Origin: Mucilaginibacter flavus
GTDB taxonomy: Bacteria > Bacteroidota > Bacteroidia > Sphingobacteriales > Sphingobacteriaceae
NCBI RefSeq assembly: GCF_030409315.1
Contig: NZ_JAUFPS010000038.1
Span: 100,009 to 164,008, forward strand
Direction: 5' to 3'
Length of the DNA stretch: 64,000 bases
Shown here: positions 16,314 to 25,245 of the stretch, one piece after another
Position numbering within the stretch: the stretch's first letter is position 1
How the letters are laid out: every line of letters starts with the position of its first letter
The notes under the pieces: model-generated
Seen by the model: only the letters and a program-made list of their open reading frames with translations
The model's database searches: none
What the model was told of the DNA's origin: nothing
Program-made: the position numbers and the translations under genes

Positions 16314-18407
16314 TTACTTGCTAAAATTGTAAGCTAAGCCCGCGTAGACCAACCTGCCGGGCAGGTTAAGTATTACCAGGCTATCTTTGTAGTTGAGTAG
16401 GTTTTGAGCGGTAAGCTGCACCCTGATGGCATCCTTCAGGAACATTTTTGAAATCGACGCGTTTACCAGCACGTAGCCTTTGGTGTATTCATCATCGCGG
16501 TTTACGATGCCATTGCCATCGCTATCCTTGTAGCCGTAGCGGCCCCGGTAAATAGCCCTTACAGATGCATTGATGCCTGTTTTTTCATCAAGGTAGTTTA
16601 CCCTTACATTCCAGGTGTATTTTGAACGACCGAGCAAGCCGCCATAATCACTGCGTTTGATAACCTTGGTAAGATTAGTTTCGGGATCTTTGGTAAAAAC
16701 CTTACCCGCTTTAATCTGATCAAGCACATCCTGGTCGTAAGCCTCCAAGTATTGAAAGCCCCCGGCCACTTGCAGGGGTTTAAAAAGCTGGTAACTCAAA
16801 TCAGTTTCTATCCCCTGGGTAAATACTTTATTCAGATTGAAGTAAGAAAAAACCGATTGCCCGTTTGTTTTTATGGCGATGGCAGCGGTTTCAATCAGGT
16901 TACTGATATTATTCCTGAACACGTTGGTGGTCCAGTATAATTTGTCTGTTGGCTTGTAGCGGTAACCAAAATTGAACGATGTTGAACTTTCTGCGTTGAG
17001 CCTCTTCAGCGTAGATGGATCTATCAGTACCGTTTCAATTTGCCCTTCTTGCTGTAGCCGTTGAATACCCGCGGCCGCTTCCTCATAGCCGAATACACTA
17101 TAGCCTACTTCCGCATTGGTGAAGTTTAAATACAGTTGCCTAAAATCGGGCGCTTTATAACCTCTGCCTACCGAACCCAATATGGTTAGCTTTGGGCTAA
17201 GCGCGTAACTTGCCGCCAGTTTAGGACTAAACTGCGATTTGTAAACGCTGTGCACATCGTACCGGCCACCGGCAATAATATCCAGCTGCTTAACCGGCAA
17301 CCAATCGGCCTGGAAATAGCCATAGCCCGATGTAAATGATTGTTGTTTGGTATACCGGGTGGCCTCTACAGTTTCGTATTGGCCCCCAGCCCCGGCAGTA
17401 AGTTTAATATTATCGGCAATAGCGTAATCATTTTGAATTTCGCCACGGTTGAAAGTCTGGTTAAAATAAGTTTGATCGTAAACAGCGCCGTTATCCTCGT
17501 ACCTGATATCGGAATTAGTTTTATAGGTTGACCGGTATAACTGCAATACAGATACATCCTTTTTGCTGAAACGGTGAGTTAAAATCGGGGCTATGTTAAA
17601 GTCTTTTTCGGTGCCTTTGCCTGCTGCATAACGGTTTGCATCTACCAAAAACCGGCTGTCCTGGTTATTGGTGTAATACCTGCCCGAAAGTTTAAGACTG
17701 GTATTATCATCAAATTTATAAGCAGTTTTACCATTAAAAGTATACCCTTCAAATGGCGATACCGTTGGTACGCCCGATGAAGGTTGCAAAGTGTACCCAC
17801 CGCTGCTGTACCTGTTCACAAAGCCCGAGATATAAAATTTATCGGTTTTGTAGGCCGAGTTAACGCCCAGGTCGGCAGTTTTATTGGTGCCGTAGCGGCC
17901 CGCCAGGCCGCCTGTAAAACCTTTAGCAGGCTCGGTGGTGATAATATTAACAACGCCGGCCATAGCTTCGCTGCCATATAGGGATGATGTAGGGCCTTTA
18001 ACAATTTCAATGCGATCTATATTATTGGTGGTGATGCGTGATAGTTCAAGGATACCCGTGCTGCGGCCAATCAACGGTAAGCCGTCAATTAAAATCAGCG
18101 TATAAGCCGGGTCGAACCCCTGGATCTGGATACCCTGTCCGTGCGGATCATCCAGTATAGTCATCCCGGTTTGTTCGCTCAGCACTTCGTTCAAGCGTAC
18201 CAATCCTTTTTTCTTAATTTCTTCGGATGTGATACGGGTTATGGGTATGGGGACCTGCTGTAAACTTTTTAGGGTACGAGTGCCGGTTATTACTACCTCT
18301 TTCAATTGCTTTGTTGCAGTATCTTGCCTTAAAGTATCTCGTTGCTGGGCCTGCGCGTTTGATACGAAGAGTGCTGTAAGTAATGAAAGAGAAATATAAA
18401 TTCGCAT
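16314..18407 (-). CDS. TonB-dependent receptor, HmuR-like (heme/hemoprotein uptake)
   Basis: This 697-aa protein has a signal peptide (to about residue 20, SNAQAQ), a TonB-box-like KEVVITGT near 36-43, a plug domain of about 115 residues (LILIDGLPLIGR, KGPTSSLYGSEAMAGVVNI) and a barrel ending GLAYNFSK. The barrel segment GRGYKAPDFRQLYLNFTN resembles the FRAP-type region of heme receptors. It has no carboxypeptidase-like N-terminal domain, so it is a classical siderophore/heme type receptor and not SusC. It is followed by the HmuY-like lipoprotein and divergent from an AraC regulator, which fits an iron- or heme-responsive locus. Heme specificity is inferred mainly from the HmuY partner. Confidence 0.82.
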   Translation of the reverse strand: MRIYISLSLLTALFVSNAQAQQRDTLRQDTATKQLKEVVITGTRTLKSLQQVPIPITRITSEEIKKKGLVRLNEVLSEQTGMTILDDPHGQGIQIQGFDPAYTLILIDGLPLIGRSTGILELSRITTNNIDRIEIVKGPTSSLYGSEAMAGVVNIITTEPAKGFTGGLAGRYGTNKTADLGVNSAYKTDKFYISGFVNRYSSGGYTLQPSSGVPTVSPFEGYTFNGKTAYKFDDNTSLKLSGRYYTNNQDSRFLVDANRYAAGKGTEKDFNIAPILTHRFSKKDVSVLQLYRSTYKTNSDIRYEDNGAVYDQTYFNQTFNRGEIQNDYAIADNIKLTAGAGGQYETVEATRYTKQQSFTSGYGYFQADWLPVKQLDIIAGGRYDVHSVYKSQFSPKLAASYALSPKLTILGSVGRGYKAPDFRQLYLNFTNAEVGYSVFGYEEAAAGIQRLQQEGQIETVLIDPSTLKRLNAESSTSFNFGYRYKPTDKLYWTTNVFRNNISNLIETAAIAIKTNGQSVFSYFNLNKVFTQGIETDLSYQLFKPLQVAGGFQYLEAYDQDVLDQIKAGKVFTKDPETNLTKVIKRSDYGGLLGRSKYTWNVRVNYLDEKTGINASVRAIYRGRYGYKDSDGNGIVNRDDEYTKGYVLVNASISKMFLKDAIRVQLTAQNLLNYKDSLVILNLPGRLVYAGLAYNFSK

Positions 18408-18465
18408 TTATTTAGACCAATTAAAAATAATGATGCAAATTTGTACTATTCCTAAGATGTTTAGT

Positions 18466-18502
18466 CAACGTTAAACGGATTGAAAACAACGCCAAACGGA
18501 TT
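18466..18502. promoter_or_regulatory. Direct repeats spaced 21 bp, AraC-type operator candidate
   Basis: CAACGTTAAACGGATT (18466-18481) and CAACGCCAAACGGATT (18487-18502) differ at two of sixteen positions and are offset by exactly 21 bp, two helical turns. They lie in the 97-bp divergent region, 59-95 bp upstream of the receptor start and just before the AraC start. Tandem sites of this spacing are typical of AraC-family activators. Confidence 0.6.
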
Positions 18503-18504
18503 TT

Positions 18505-19494
18505 ATGCGCATTACCTTTACATCAGCATCACAAAAAAACGCCCAACTTATGCTTGAATGTCCTCCTGCTTCGGACATAGGGCGACTAATCGAACAAAAT
18601 TCGACTTTACAATTACCCAACGGTGACATCACCATTCAAAGTACCTGGTTTGGCGGTGCCTGTATTATAGTAAGCCAATGGGATATTAAAAAGCCATCGC
18701 CAATTACCATAAAATGTGATTGCTTTTGCTGGATGATGAATTTTATGATGGATGGTGAACTGGCATTAGGCCTGTCAAAAAAAGAACTTGCCTTAAAAGC
18801 GGGGCGGTACCATACCTTTTATAGTACGTTGCTCAATGTTGATATTAGTGGCAAATGTAAAAGCCAAATGTTAAGCATCTGCCTCAAGAAAGATTTTATA
18901 GAAAAATTATTGGGCCACCATCTGCTGCCCCTCCAACTTGAAAGTGATATTGAAAAACATTTTACATTAATAACAAAGGGAACTTATCATAATAGTACCT
19001 TAATGTTATTGGTAAATGGATTGTTAAATGCAGATCAGCCGCCATACATCAGGCGTATTTTTTTGGAGGCTAAAATACTGGAACTTTTATCCCTGCAATT
19101 GCAACAATTAGAGAATAGCAATAACACCATAGCTATTTTTAATGCTGATGATAAAGCCCGCTTGCAGGAGGCAAAAATGCTGATAGCGCAAAACCTGCGA
19201 TCACCATGCTCACTTATAGAACTATCGCGCAAAACGGGGCTTAATGATTTTAAACTAAAAAAGGGATTTAAAACGCTCTTCGGCAATACCGTTTTTGGCT
19301 ACCTGGCCGAGTTACGTATGAATACCGCCTACAAGCTATTACAGGATGGCGAACGCGTAGGCGTAGTTGCAGAAACCGTGGGCTATAAAAATGCCCATCA
19401 TTTTACAGCCGCTTTTAAAAAGCGGTTTAATGTTTTGCCAAGCCAGGTGATTAGGGTGTTGTTTGTTTTGATGAATTTGGCTTGTTGTGTTTAG
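18505..19494 (+). CDS. AraC-family transcriptional regulator (PchR-like)
   Basis: This 329-aa protein has a C-terminal double helix-turn-helix of the AraC/XylS type from about residue 215: SLIELSRKTGLNDFKLKKGF, then VGVVAETVGYKNAHHFTAAF and KKRFNVLPSQ. The N-terminal 200 residues form an uncharacterised ligand-sensing domain of the kind seen in PchR-type siderophore regulators. It is transcribed divergently from the HmuR-like receptor, with 97 bp between the starts holding a pair of direct repeats. I infer that it activates the receptor/lipoprotein genes in response to iron or heme status. The extreme C-terminus (VLFVLMNLACCV) is unusually hydrophobic. Confidence 0.88.
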   Translation: MRITFTSASQKNAQLMLECPPASDIGRLIEQNSTLQLPNGDITIQSTWFGGACIIVSQWDIKKPSPITIKCDCFCWMMNFMMDGELALGLSKKELALKAGRYHTFYSTLLNVDISGKCKSQMLSICLKKDFIEKLLGHHLLPLQLESDIEKHFTLITKGTYHNSTLMLLVNGLLNADQPPYIRRIFLEAKILELLSLQLQQLENSNNTIAIFNADDKARLQEAKMLIAQNLRSPCSLIELSRKTGLNDFKLKKGFKTLFGNTVFGYLAELRMNTAYKLLQDGERVGVVAETVGYKNAHHFTAAFKKRFNVLPSQVIRVLFVLMNLACCV

Positions 19495-19600
19495 ATTTAC
19501 TTTTGTACAATTACAAGTTGCTGTTTAAAAACGAAAAAAAATGTCGTAATTACGAGTTTTAAAATCCAGCGAATTTTGAAGGAAAGCATGACGTAAATCG

Positions 19601-19758
19601 GTCGTAGAAGACTCACCCCGACGAGGCTACGCCCGTCTCCCCTCTCTCCGACTGCGTCGCATAGAGGGGGCAAAAAAGTTTTTATCTTCCTTACCCTCTT
19701 TGCGGCTTTAGCCGGAGAGAGGGTGGTCCAGCGAAGCGTAGACCGGGTGAGTCGTAGC
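19601..19758. repeat. Imperfect palindromic intergenic repeat (MITE/REP-like)
   Basis: Nested inverted arms are visible: GACTCACCC at 19610-19618 with GGGTGAGTC at 19745-19753, CTACGC with GCGTAG inside these, and CCCTCTCTCCG at 19640-19650 with CGGAGAGAGGG at 19713-19723. A T-rich centre lies around 19670-19690. The element has no coding capacity and is more GC-rich than its flanks. Similar GACTCACCC...CCCTCTCTCCG units are known as dispersed repeats in Bacteroidota (from memory, not checked). Confidence 0.65.
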
Positions 19759-19875
19759 CCGCGTTCAAAGCCAATAATCATGTAAAACATTTATAAACAA
19801 GGCATTAATAACCAATAAAGATTCCTTTTTGGCCAACGGCTTTCGAAACCATTCCTAACCAAACACTAACCAACC

Positions 19876-20358
19876 ATGAAAACATTAGATAACCTTTTAC
19901 TTTTAGGCGATGAGCGCTTGTACCAAGTTTGTGAACCCGTTTTACCTTCCGAACTACCGCAGGTAGCCGATTGGGTTGCCGATTTACATAATGTAATGGA
20001 ACAGATCAGAGCAAAGTATCATTTCGGCAGGGCTATAGCCGCGCCACAGTTGGGTATTATGAAAAGACTTATCTATATGAACATTAATAAACCTGTAGTT
20101 TTCATAAACCCCGAGCTAAGCAACCTGAGTACCGATATGTTTGAATTATGGGACGATTGTATGAGCTTTCCCAATTTGTTGGTTAAGGTAATGCGCCATC
20201 AGCAAATAACCATTAACTATCTTGATAAACAATGGCAACCGCAACAATGGGTGATGGATGGTGCATTATCAGAGTTACTTCAGCATGAGTTTGATCACCT
20301 AAACGGTATATTGTGCACCATGCGGGCTATTAACAATACCTCTTTTAAATGGCGGTGA
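19876..20358 (+). CDS. def: Peptide deformylase, divergent type
   Basis: This 160-aa protein shows all three deformylase motifs. Motif 1 is GRAIAAPQLG (residues 51-60, usually GxGxAAxQ; the second Gly is Ala here). Motif 2 is DDCMSFP with the metal ligand C95 (usually EGCLS). Motif 3 is QHEFDHLNG with H137, catalytic E138 and H141. Peptide deformylase removes the formyl group from nascent N-terminal methionine. The altered motifs 1 and 2 suggest a secondary paralogue rather than the housekeeping copy. It stands alone, with repeat-bearing DNA upstream and 443 bp without a gene downstream. Confidence 0.82.
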   Translation: MKTLDNLLLLGDERLYQVCEPVLPSELPQVADWVADLHNVMEQIRAKYHFGRAIAAPQLGIMKRLIYMNINKPVVFINPELSNLSTDMFELWDDCMSFPNLLVKVMRHQQITINYLDKQWQPQQWVMDGALSELLQHEFDHLNGILCTMRAINNTSFKWR

Positions 20359-20801
20359 TCGTAAAACCAAATCTGATGGGGTTTGGTGCTCTACAAGGGC
20401 TTCATTGGAGCAAAAGCTTTGTAGCTTAACGGAATAGGCCTATATGCCTGGAAGATATAAGCATCAAACGATAACTTGTTTTATTGCCTGGTCCTGGTTA
20501 AATGATCCAGGTGTCGAATGGACTTGTATTGACCAACAACAGGTACCAATATTTGGATGCGCCTGATTGCGCTTTACATCAGTTCAGTATAAATCATTTT
20601 AAAATATTGATTATTAGATATTTATAATTTCACATACATAAAATGTGTTAAGTTATGTTAACCCTGGTTAGATGCGTTTGCCTTAACTACTACCATAAAT
20701 ATTATTGCATTTTGATTTTGGTTTACTAAATTGCCTTGTATAAACCTATGTGATTGCGCCTTGCAATCAATACAATCAATTTTAAACTTTAATCCACTGC
20801 C
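20359..20801. other. Gene-free stretch between def and the Gfo/Idh gene
   Basis: These 443 bp hold no frame with coding character, no RNA gene I can recognise and no clear repeat. The right half is AT-rich and presumably contains the promoter for the oxidoreductase gene. A weak stem (CCTGG...CCAGG) occurs near 20490-20512. Confidence 0.4.
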
Positions 20802-22193
20802 ATGTCAACCGATCGCCGGAAATTCATTAAGCACCTGGGTGCTTCTGTATTGCTTACCTCAGCAACACTCAATAGTCTTGCCGCCAAAGAAGATCATGAA
20901 TTAAAGATCCTGAAAGCCCAAAAACGAACCGGACCAAACGACAAAATCCGCATTGCCACCATAGGCATGGGTATTATGGGTTTTAACGATACCCGAGCGG
21001 CCTTAACCGTTCCGGGTGTTGAGTTGGTTGGCTGTTGCGATTTGTATAAAGGCAGACTTGACAGGGCAAAGGAACTCTATGGCCCTACCCTTTTCACCAC
21101 CGGCGATCACCGCGAAATACTGGCCCGCAAAGATATTGACGCCGTTATTATCGCCACGAGCGATAACTGGCACAGCCAGATTGCCATTGACGCCATGCAC
21201 AGCGGCAAAGCGGTTTATAGCGAAAAGCCTATGGTACACCAGATAAGCCAGGGCCTTGCCGAGATAAAAGCGCAGCATGATACCAAAATGGTTTTCCAGG
21301 TAGGTAGCCAGCGGGTAAGCAGCATTGCCTACGCGAAAGCCAAAGAGTTATATGAAGCAGGCGCCATTGGGCAAATCAATTCTATCGAGGCATCATTTAA
21401 CCGGCAGAGCGCTTTAGGTGCATGGCAGTATACTATCCCTTTTGATGCATCGGTACAAACGGTTGATTGGGCCAGGTATCAATCAAATGCCAAAGTGAAA
21501 TATGATTTTGACAGCAAACGTTTTTTCAGGTGGCGCAATTACCGGGAGTATGGCACCGGCGTTGCCGGCGATTTGTTTGTACACCTGCTGAGCGGCATCC
21601 ACTTCATTACCAGCTCCAAAGGACCGGAGCGCATCTATTCCATTGGCGACCTCACCTACTGGAAAGATGGCCGCAATGTACCCGATGTAATGAGCGCGGT
21701 GATCCATTATGGCGAAACCAAAGAACATCCCGCTTTCGAGGTAACTTTGCGCGTTAATTTTATTAGCGGAGAAGGCGACCGCAGCAGCACTAAAATAGTA
21801 GGCTCCGAAGGTGTACTCAATTTAGATGATGAGAACGGCTTTACCATCAGTAAACATAAACTGCCGGTAGCGCCGGGCATAGGCGGTTGGGATTCTTTAT
21901 CAACCTTTACCGAGGCACAGCAAAAAGCCTTGATGGATGATTACAACAAACGCTACTCGCAAGCAGATAACCAACGACCAAGCTCACCGGATATCAGCTA
22001 CCGGGTACCCGATGGCTATAACTCATCGCACGATCATTTTGCCAACTTTTTTGATTCCATGCGTACCGGCAAACCCGTTGTAGAAGACGCGGTATTCGGT
22101 TTCAGAGCCGCGGCGCCTTGCCTGGCCTGTAACGATAGTTACTTTGAAAACAAAGTGATCCACTGGGATGCGGAGAACATGAAGATTGTTTAA
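20802..22193 (+). CDS. Gfo/Idh/MocA-family NAD(P)-dependent oxidoreductase, TAT-exported
   Basis: This 463-aa protein begins with a twin-arginine-like signal (DRRKFIKHLGASVLL). A Rossmann fold follows with GMGIMG (residues 55-60) and the EKP motif at about residues 141-143 with the catalytic lysine, and then the C-terminal alpha/beta domain. Exported members with a TAT signal are common in Bacteroidota and act on sugars or glycosides, usually with a tightly bound cofactor; GH109-type glycosidase activity is one possibility but is not indicated specifically. It is a single-gene unit, ended by the hairpin at 22202-22231. The substrate is unknown. Its position next to a SusCD locus hints at carbohydrate metabolism. 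Confidence 0.88.
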   Translation: MSTDRRKFIKHLGASVLLTSATLNSLAAKEDHELKILKAQKRTGPNDKIRIATIGMGIMGFNDTRAALTVPGVELVGCCDLYKGRLDRAKELYGPTLFTTGDHREILARKDIDAVIIATSDNWHSQIAIDAMHSGKAVYSEKPMVHQISQGLAEIKAQHDTKMVFQVGSQRVSSIAYAKAKELYEAGAIGQINSIEASFNRQSALGAWQYTIPFDASVQTVDWARYQSNAKVKYDFDSKRFFRWRNYREYGTGVAGDLFVHLLSGIHFITSSKGPERIYSIGDLTYWKDGRNVPDVMSAVIHYGETKEHPAFEVTLRVNFISGEGDRSSTKIVGSEGVLNLDDENGFTISKHKLPVAPGIGGWDSLSTFTEAQQKALMDDYNKRYSQADNQRPSSPDISYRVPDGYNSSHDHFANFFDSMRTGKPVVEDAVFGFRAAAPCLACNDSYFENKVIHWDAENMKIV

Positions 22194-22201
22194 AACAAAA
22201 A

Positions 22202-22231
22202 AGCGTCCCCGAATCTCACAACGGGAACGCT
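22202..22231 (+). terminator. Terminator-like hairpin after the Gfo/Idh gene
   Basis: A 10-bp stem with one mismatch (AGCGTCCCCG and CGGGAACGCT) lies 8 bp after the stop codon and is followed by CATTTAAC. Confidence 0.55.
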
Positions 22232-22270
22232 CATTTAACATACTAATCAACTAAATCTCAAGATTTTTCT

Positions 22271-22391
22271 TGTAGAGACGCAATATTTTGCGTCTCCCGT
22301 GTGCAAATTAAAAATGCACATCGGATATAGTGCAAATGCTTTTACAAATCGGCTCTGTATAGCTGGAGACGCAAAATATTGCGTCTCTACA
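22271..22391. mobile_element. 121-bp MITE-like element with perfect 27-bp terminal inverted repeats
   Basis: The left end, 22271-22297, starts TGTAGAGACGCAATATTTTG. The right end, 22365-22391, is its exact reverse complement over 27 bp. Each arm also contains an internal near-palindrome (GAGACGCAA...TTGCGTCTC). The 67-bp interior has no coding capacity. It sits between the converging Gfo/Idh and DUF1735 genes. This is probably a non-autonomous transposable element or a dispersed hairpin repeat. Confidence 0.75.
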
Positions 22392-22432
22392 GAAAAAAGC
22401 AGGGCCGCTTTTAATAGCAGCCCTACTTTATC

Positions 22433-23467
22433 TTAATTTATTCTTCTAAAATCAATATTGGTAAGCTTAATACCGGTTGTGCCCAGGCTTGAACCTCCTG
22501 AACGGATAACCAGGTAGACTGTACCAGCTGTTGGGAACGAAACCACGTTACCATTCCCCGCGCATGAAAGCGATGACAGTAAAGCGTCAAATGGTGTTTT
22601 GCCACAGCCATTCCAGGTGTTTAAGGCTATGCGGGTACCGCCATCACTATAATCCTTACCGGCAACAGGTGCAGCCTGCCCAACATATACCTCAAACCAG
22701 CAATCGGTAGCGCCAGAGCCTGCAACATTCATATCAATTTTGTATTGCTTGTTGGCCCTTACCTGGAATGTTTGCAGAATGCCTTGCTGCCCCCAGTTCC
22801 CCCCGGTTGCCAGTACGCTTCCGTCTTCGTTCACTTTAAAGGTTACGCCGTCGCCGTATTTTACAATACTCCAGGCGCTTTTATCAACCATGTTGTTTTT
22901 AGGGGTTACGGCGTCAAGGAAATCATCGGCATTAAAGTAAATGATAACCTTATCCATAGCGGTGTTTATTGCCTGTTTGCTCGAGTTGGCAATTTTGATA
23001 CCCATAGCCAGTGTTTTGCCCGAATACTTATTCATTTGGGCAATTTTTATTTTGGGTACAATGTTGCCTTTCATAATGTTATTATTCAGCGAAACCGTGT
23101 CTTTGGTCGCTATGGTATAATCGGCAGGGTCCAAAACCACAGTATTGGCAGGTAGCGCGCCCGAAGTGATCAAACCAGCGATAGCTGCATTATCGACACT
23201 TACGTCGACCGTTAACGATGCAAAATTCGATTCTCCCCCACGATATACCGGCACCGAAAAGTTGGCGGTATTCGCCGCGCTGTCTACCACATATTTAGTA
23301 TCAGTAAGCGCCGCAACAAGCGCGTTGGCTTTTTCGGCCTGCGGAAAATACACCATTGTTGATGGGGTAGTTTTTGGTCCCTCCAAAAACTCCTGTTTGC
23401 AGGATAACACCATGGTAAGCATTAAACAGGCAGACAATTTTAGTATTGATGATACATGAGTTTTCAT
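22433..23467 (-). CDS. DUF1735 / DUF5013-like surface lipoprotein of a SusCD locus
   Basis: This 344-aa lipoprotein has the signal MLTMVLSCKQEF (lipobox Cys 23). A beta-rich N-terminal domain of the DUF1735 (BT_3987-like) type covers roughly residues 35-175 (VYFPQAEKANAL, then a TDTKYVVDSAANTANFSVPV stretch). A C-terminal carbohydrate-binding-like domain begins with NNMVDKSAWSIVKYGDG and ends TGIKLTNIDFRRIN. Such proteins act as extra surface glycan-binding components beside SusC and SusD. It is the last gene of the 33.6-22.4 kb series, with a hairpin in the preceding spacer. The ligand is unknown. Confidence 0.8.
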   Translation of the reverse strand: MKTHVSSILKLSACLMLTMVLSCKQEFLEGPKTTPSTMVYFPQAEKANALVAALTDTKYVVDSAANTANFSVPVYRGGESNFASLTVDVSVDNAAIAGLITSGALPANTVVLDPADYTIATKDTVSLNNNIMKGNIVPKIKIAQMNKYSGKTLAMGIKIANSSKQAINTAMDKVIIYFNADDFLDAVTPKNNMVDKSAWSIVKYGDGVTFKVNEDGSVLATGGNWGQQGILQTFQVRANKQYKIDMNVAGSGATDCWFEVYVGQAAPVAGKDYSDGGTRIALNTWNGCGKTPFDALLSSLSCAGNGNVVSFPTAGTVYLVIRSGGSSLGTTGIKLTNIDFRRIN

Positions 23468-23501
23468 AAAATATCTTTTAATTAATAATTCAAATCATGA
23501 A

Positions 23502-23534
23502 GGTTCATCGCACCAAGATATGGCGCGATGAACC
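23502..23534. promoter_or_regulatory. Hairpin in the SusD-DUF1735 spacer
   Basis: A perfect 10-bp stem (GGTTCATCGC and GCGATGAACC) with a 13-nt loop lies between the two genes. On the coding (minus) strand it is not followed by a U-run, so it is more likely an mRNA-processing or stability element than a terminator. Confidence 0.45.
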
Positions 23535-23542
23535 TGTTATTT

Positions 23543-25219
23543 TTACCAGCCGGGGTTTTGTGTCCAGTGTGTTTTTGAAATTTCGCTTTGCGGTATAGGG
23601 TACCAGTTCATTTTAGTTGAAAACACCCTATCCTCTAACTTTTTAACGGCATAGGTATTGGTAGCACCATTGTTGGTGATCTCGATACGGTTAACAGACC
23701 CGTTAAAGTAAGTCGCCCCCTTTTTCCAGCGACGTACATCCCAAAGGCGCTGGTTTTCAAAACTAAGCTCCACATTGCGCTCATGCTCAATACGGGCCTG
23801 GTTTACCTGGGCGGCTGTTATGGCCGGCATGCCTGCACGCTGCCTAACCAAATTGATGGCTTTTAGGGCAGTGGTACCATAACCTTCCGGGTCAGCATCA
23901 GCACCGTAGGCATTAAACATGGCCTCGGCAAAGTTTAACAAGGTCTCGCCGTACCTGAAATATCCCCAGGCATGGTTGGCCGTAGTAGCATTAGTTAAAT
24001 CGACAGATTGGTTAACCCATTTTGACAGGTAATAGCCGGTTTTAGTTGCGTTTTGCTTTGGCAAACCGCTGCTACCGCCGGTGTAAGTTTGTGTTACACT
24101 ACCTTTAAATGAGGAGCCGTTATAAACTACCGTAGCTGCAAAACGCGGGTCGCGGTTACTGTATGGAGCTGCCGCGTGAGTTGGGTTATTCCAATCAAAC
24201 GGAACCGCTGTACCTGCCGTTACTACTTCATAGTCGTTCACAAAGTTTTCTGTCGGCGTAATGCTGTTGCCATTGCTGTTTTGAAACGCGATAGGAAAGT
24301 TGTTATACTCCACATAATTGATAGCGCCATAACGGCGGTAAAAAATATATTCTTTTGATGAGGTATTGTTTGAGCCAAAGAGATTTGAATAACTGCCATC
24401 AAGCGAATACTTGTTTAAGGCCATCACATCGTACGATGCCTTGGCGGCCTGCGCCCAGGTAGTAGTTGAACCGGCATCTTTAAACAACGGACTTGCGCCA
24501 TACAACAACGCCCTTGCCTTTAGGGCTTTGATAGCACCCTGCGTAACCCTGCCATCATCATACCATGAATATGGCGAAAGATCGGCAGGTATTATGGCAG
24601 CTGCTTGATCGCACAGCGTGGCTATATATTTAATACATTCATCTACCGAGTTTCTTTGAATGTTATTCCAGCTGGCTGTGTTACTGTAATCAAGCGGTTG
24701 CTCCAATATGGGCACGCCGCCGTAGCGTTTTACCAATTCCATGTAGAAAAACGCTTTCAGAAACAGTACTTCGCCCTGCATAAATTTTACGTTGTTGCGG
24801 GCATTAAAATAAGTGGTTGAATCTGTTGAGGTGATCTTTCCTTTAATGTAGCTGATATCAACCTTATCCTTATTTTGGAGGTATTCATTAGCCTGCCTGA
24901 TGCCATTAAAGTTATAGGCCCAGGCATCATCGGGATTGGTGTATTGACTCCAGGTGCCATAGTTAAAAGCCTGCGCTTTATCGCTCACATTGGTAGCCTC
25001 GGCATTATCTGTTGCCGATTCCAGGTCGAGGTTGGCAAACCCATCCGGTAAATAACTGTACGTGTTCCAAACCACCTGTTGCACATAGGTATAATTGGCA
25101 TACAGTTTATCTACGGTAATATCGGCCTTTATCGTTTTAACATCCAGGTAGTCCTTTTTACAGGAGTACAATAAAGCACTCATTACCAAGGCTGCTGTTA
25201 TATAATAATTTCTTTTCAT
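23543..25219 (-). CDS. SusD/RagB-family lipoprotein (second pair)
   Basis: This 558-aa protein has the lipobox ALLYSC (Cys 20) followed by KKDYLDVKT. The central helical region (GIRQANEYLQ, FMQGEVLFLKAFFYMELVKRYGGVPIL) and the C-terminal RagB/SusD region (NLVRQRAGMPAI, HERNVELSFENQRLWDVRRW, MNWYPIPQSEIS) are the classical SusD signatures. It pairs with the SusC gene that ends 26 bp upstream. It binds the oligomeric ligand at the cell surface and forms the lid of the transporter. Length is normal for the family. Confidence 0.94.
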   Translation of the reverse strand: MKRNYYITAALVMSALLYSCKKDYLDVKTIKADITVDKLYANYTYVQQVVWNTYSYLPDGFANLDLESATDNAEATNVSDKAQAFNYGTWSQYTNPDDAWAYNFNGIRQANEYLQNKDKVDISYIKGKITSTDSTTYFNARNNVKFMQGEVLFLKAFFYMELVKRYGGVPILEQPLDYSNTASWNNIQRNSVDECIKYIATLCDQAAAIIPADLSPYSWYDDGRVTQGAIKALKARALLYGASPLFKDAGSTTTWAQAAKASYDVMALNKYSLDGSYSNLFGSNNTSSKEYIFYRRYGAINYVEYNNFPIAFQNSNGNSITPTENFVNDYEVVTAGTAVPFDWNNPTHAAAPYSNRDPRFAATVVYNGSSFKGSVTQTYTGGSSGLPKQNATKTGYYLSKWVNQSVDLTNATTANHAWGYFRYGETLLNFAEAMFNAYGADADPEGYGTTALKAINLVRQRAGMPAITAAQVNQARIEHERNVELSFENQRLWDVRRWKKGATYFNGSVNRIEITNNGATNTYAVKKLEDRVFSTKMNWYPIPQSEISKTHWTQNPGW

Positions 25220-25245
25220 GTCTTCGTAATTACTATTATTTACTA

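Noticed and set aside
19497..19790. 97-codon frame on the minus strand
   Set aside because: It is produced by the palindromic intergenic repeat at 19601-19758 and resembles no protein.
20359..20801. Possible tRNA or small RNA in the gap downstream of def
   Set aside because: No cloverleaf, CCA end or clear hairpin-plus-U-run could be built from the sequence by eye.
22745..23459. Plus-strand frames opposite the DUF1735 gene
   Set aside because: They are shadows of a well-supported minus-strand lipoprotein gene and lack any motif.
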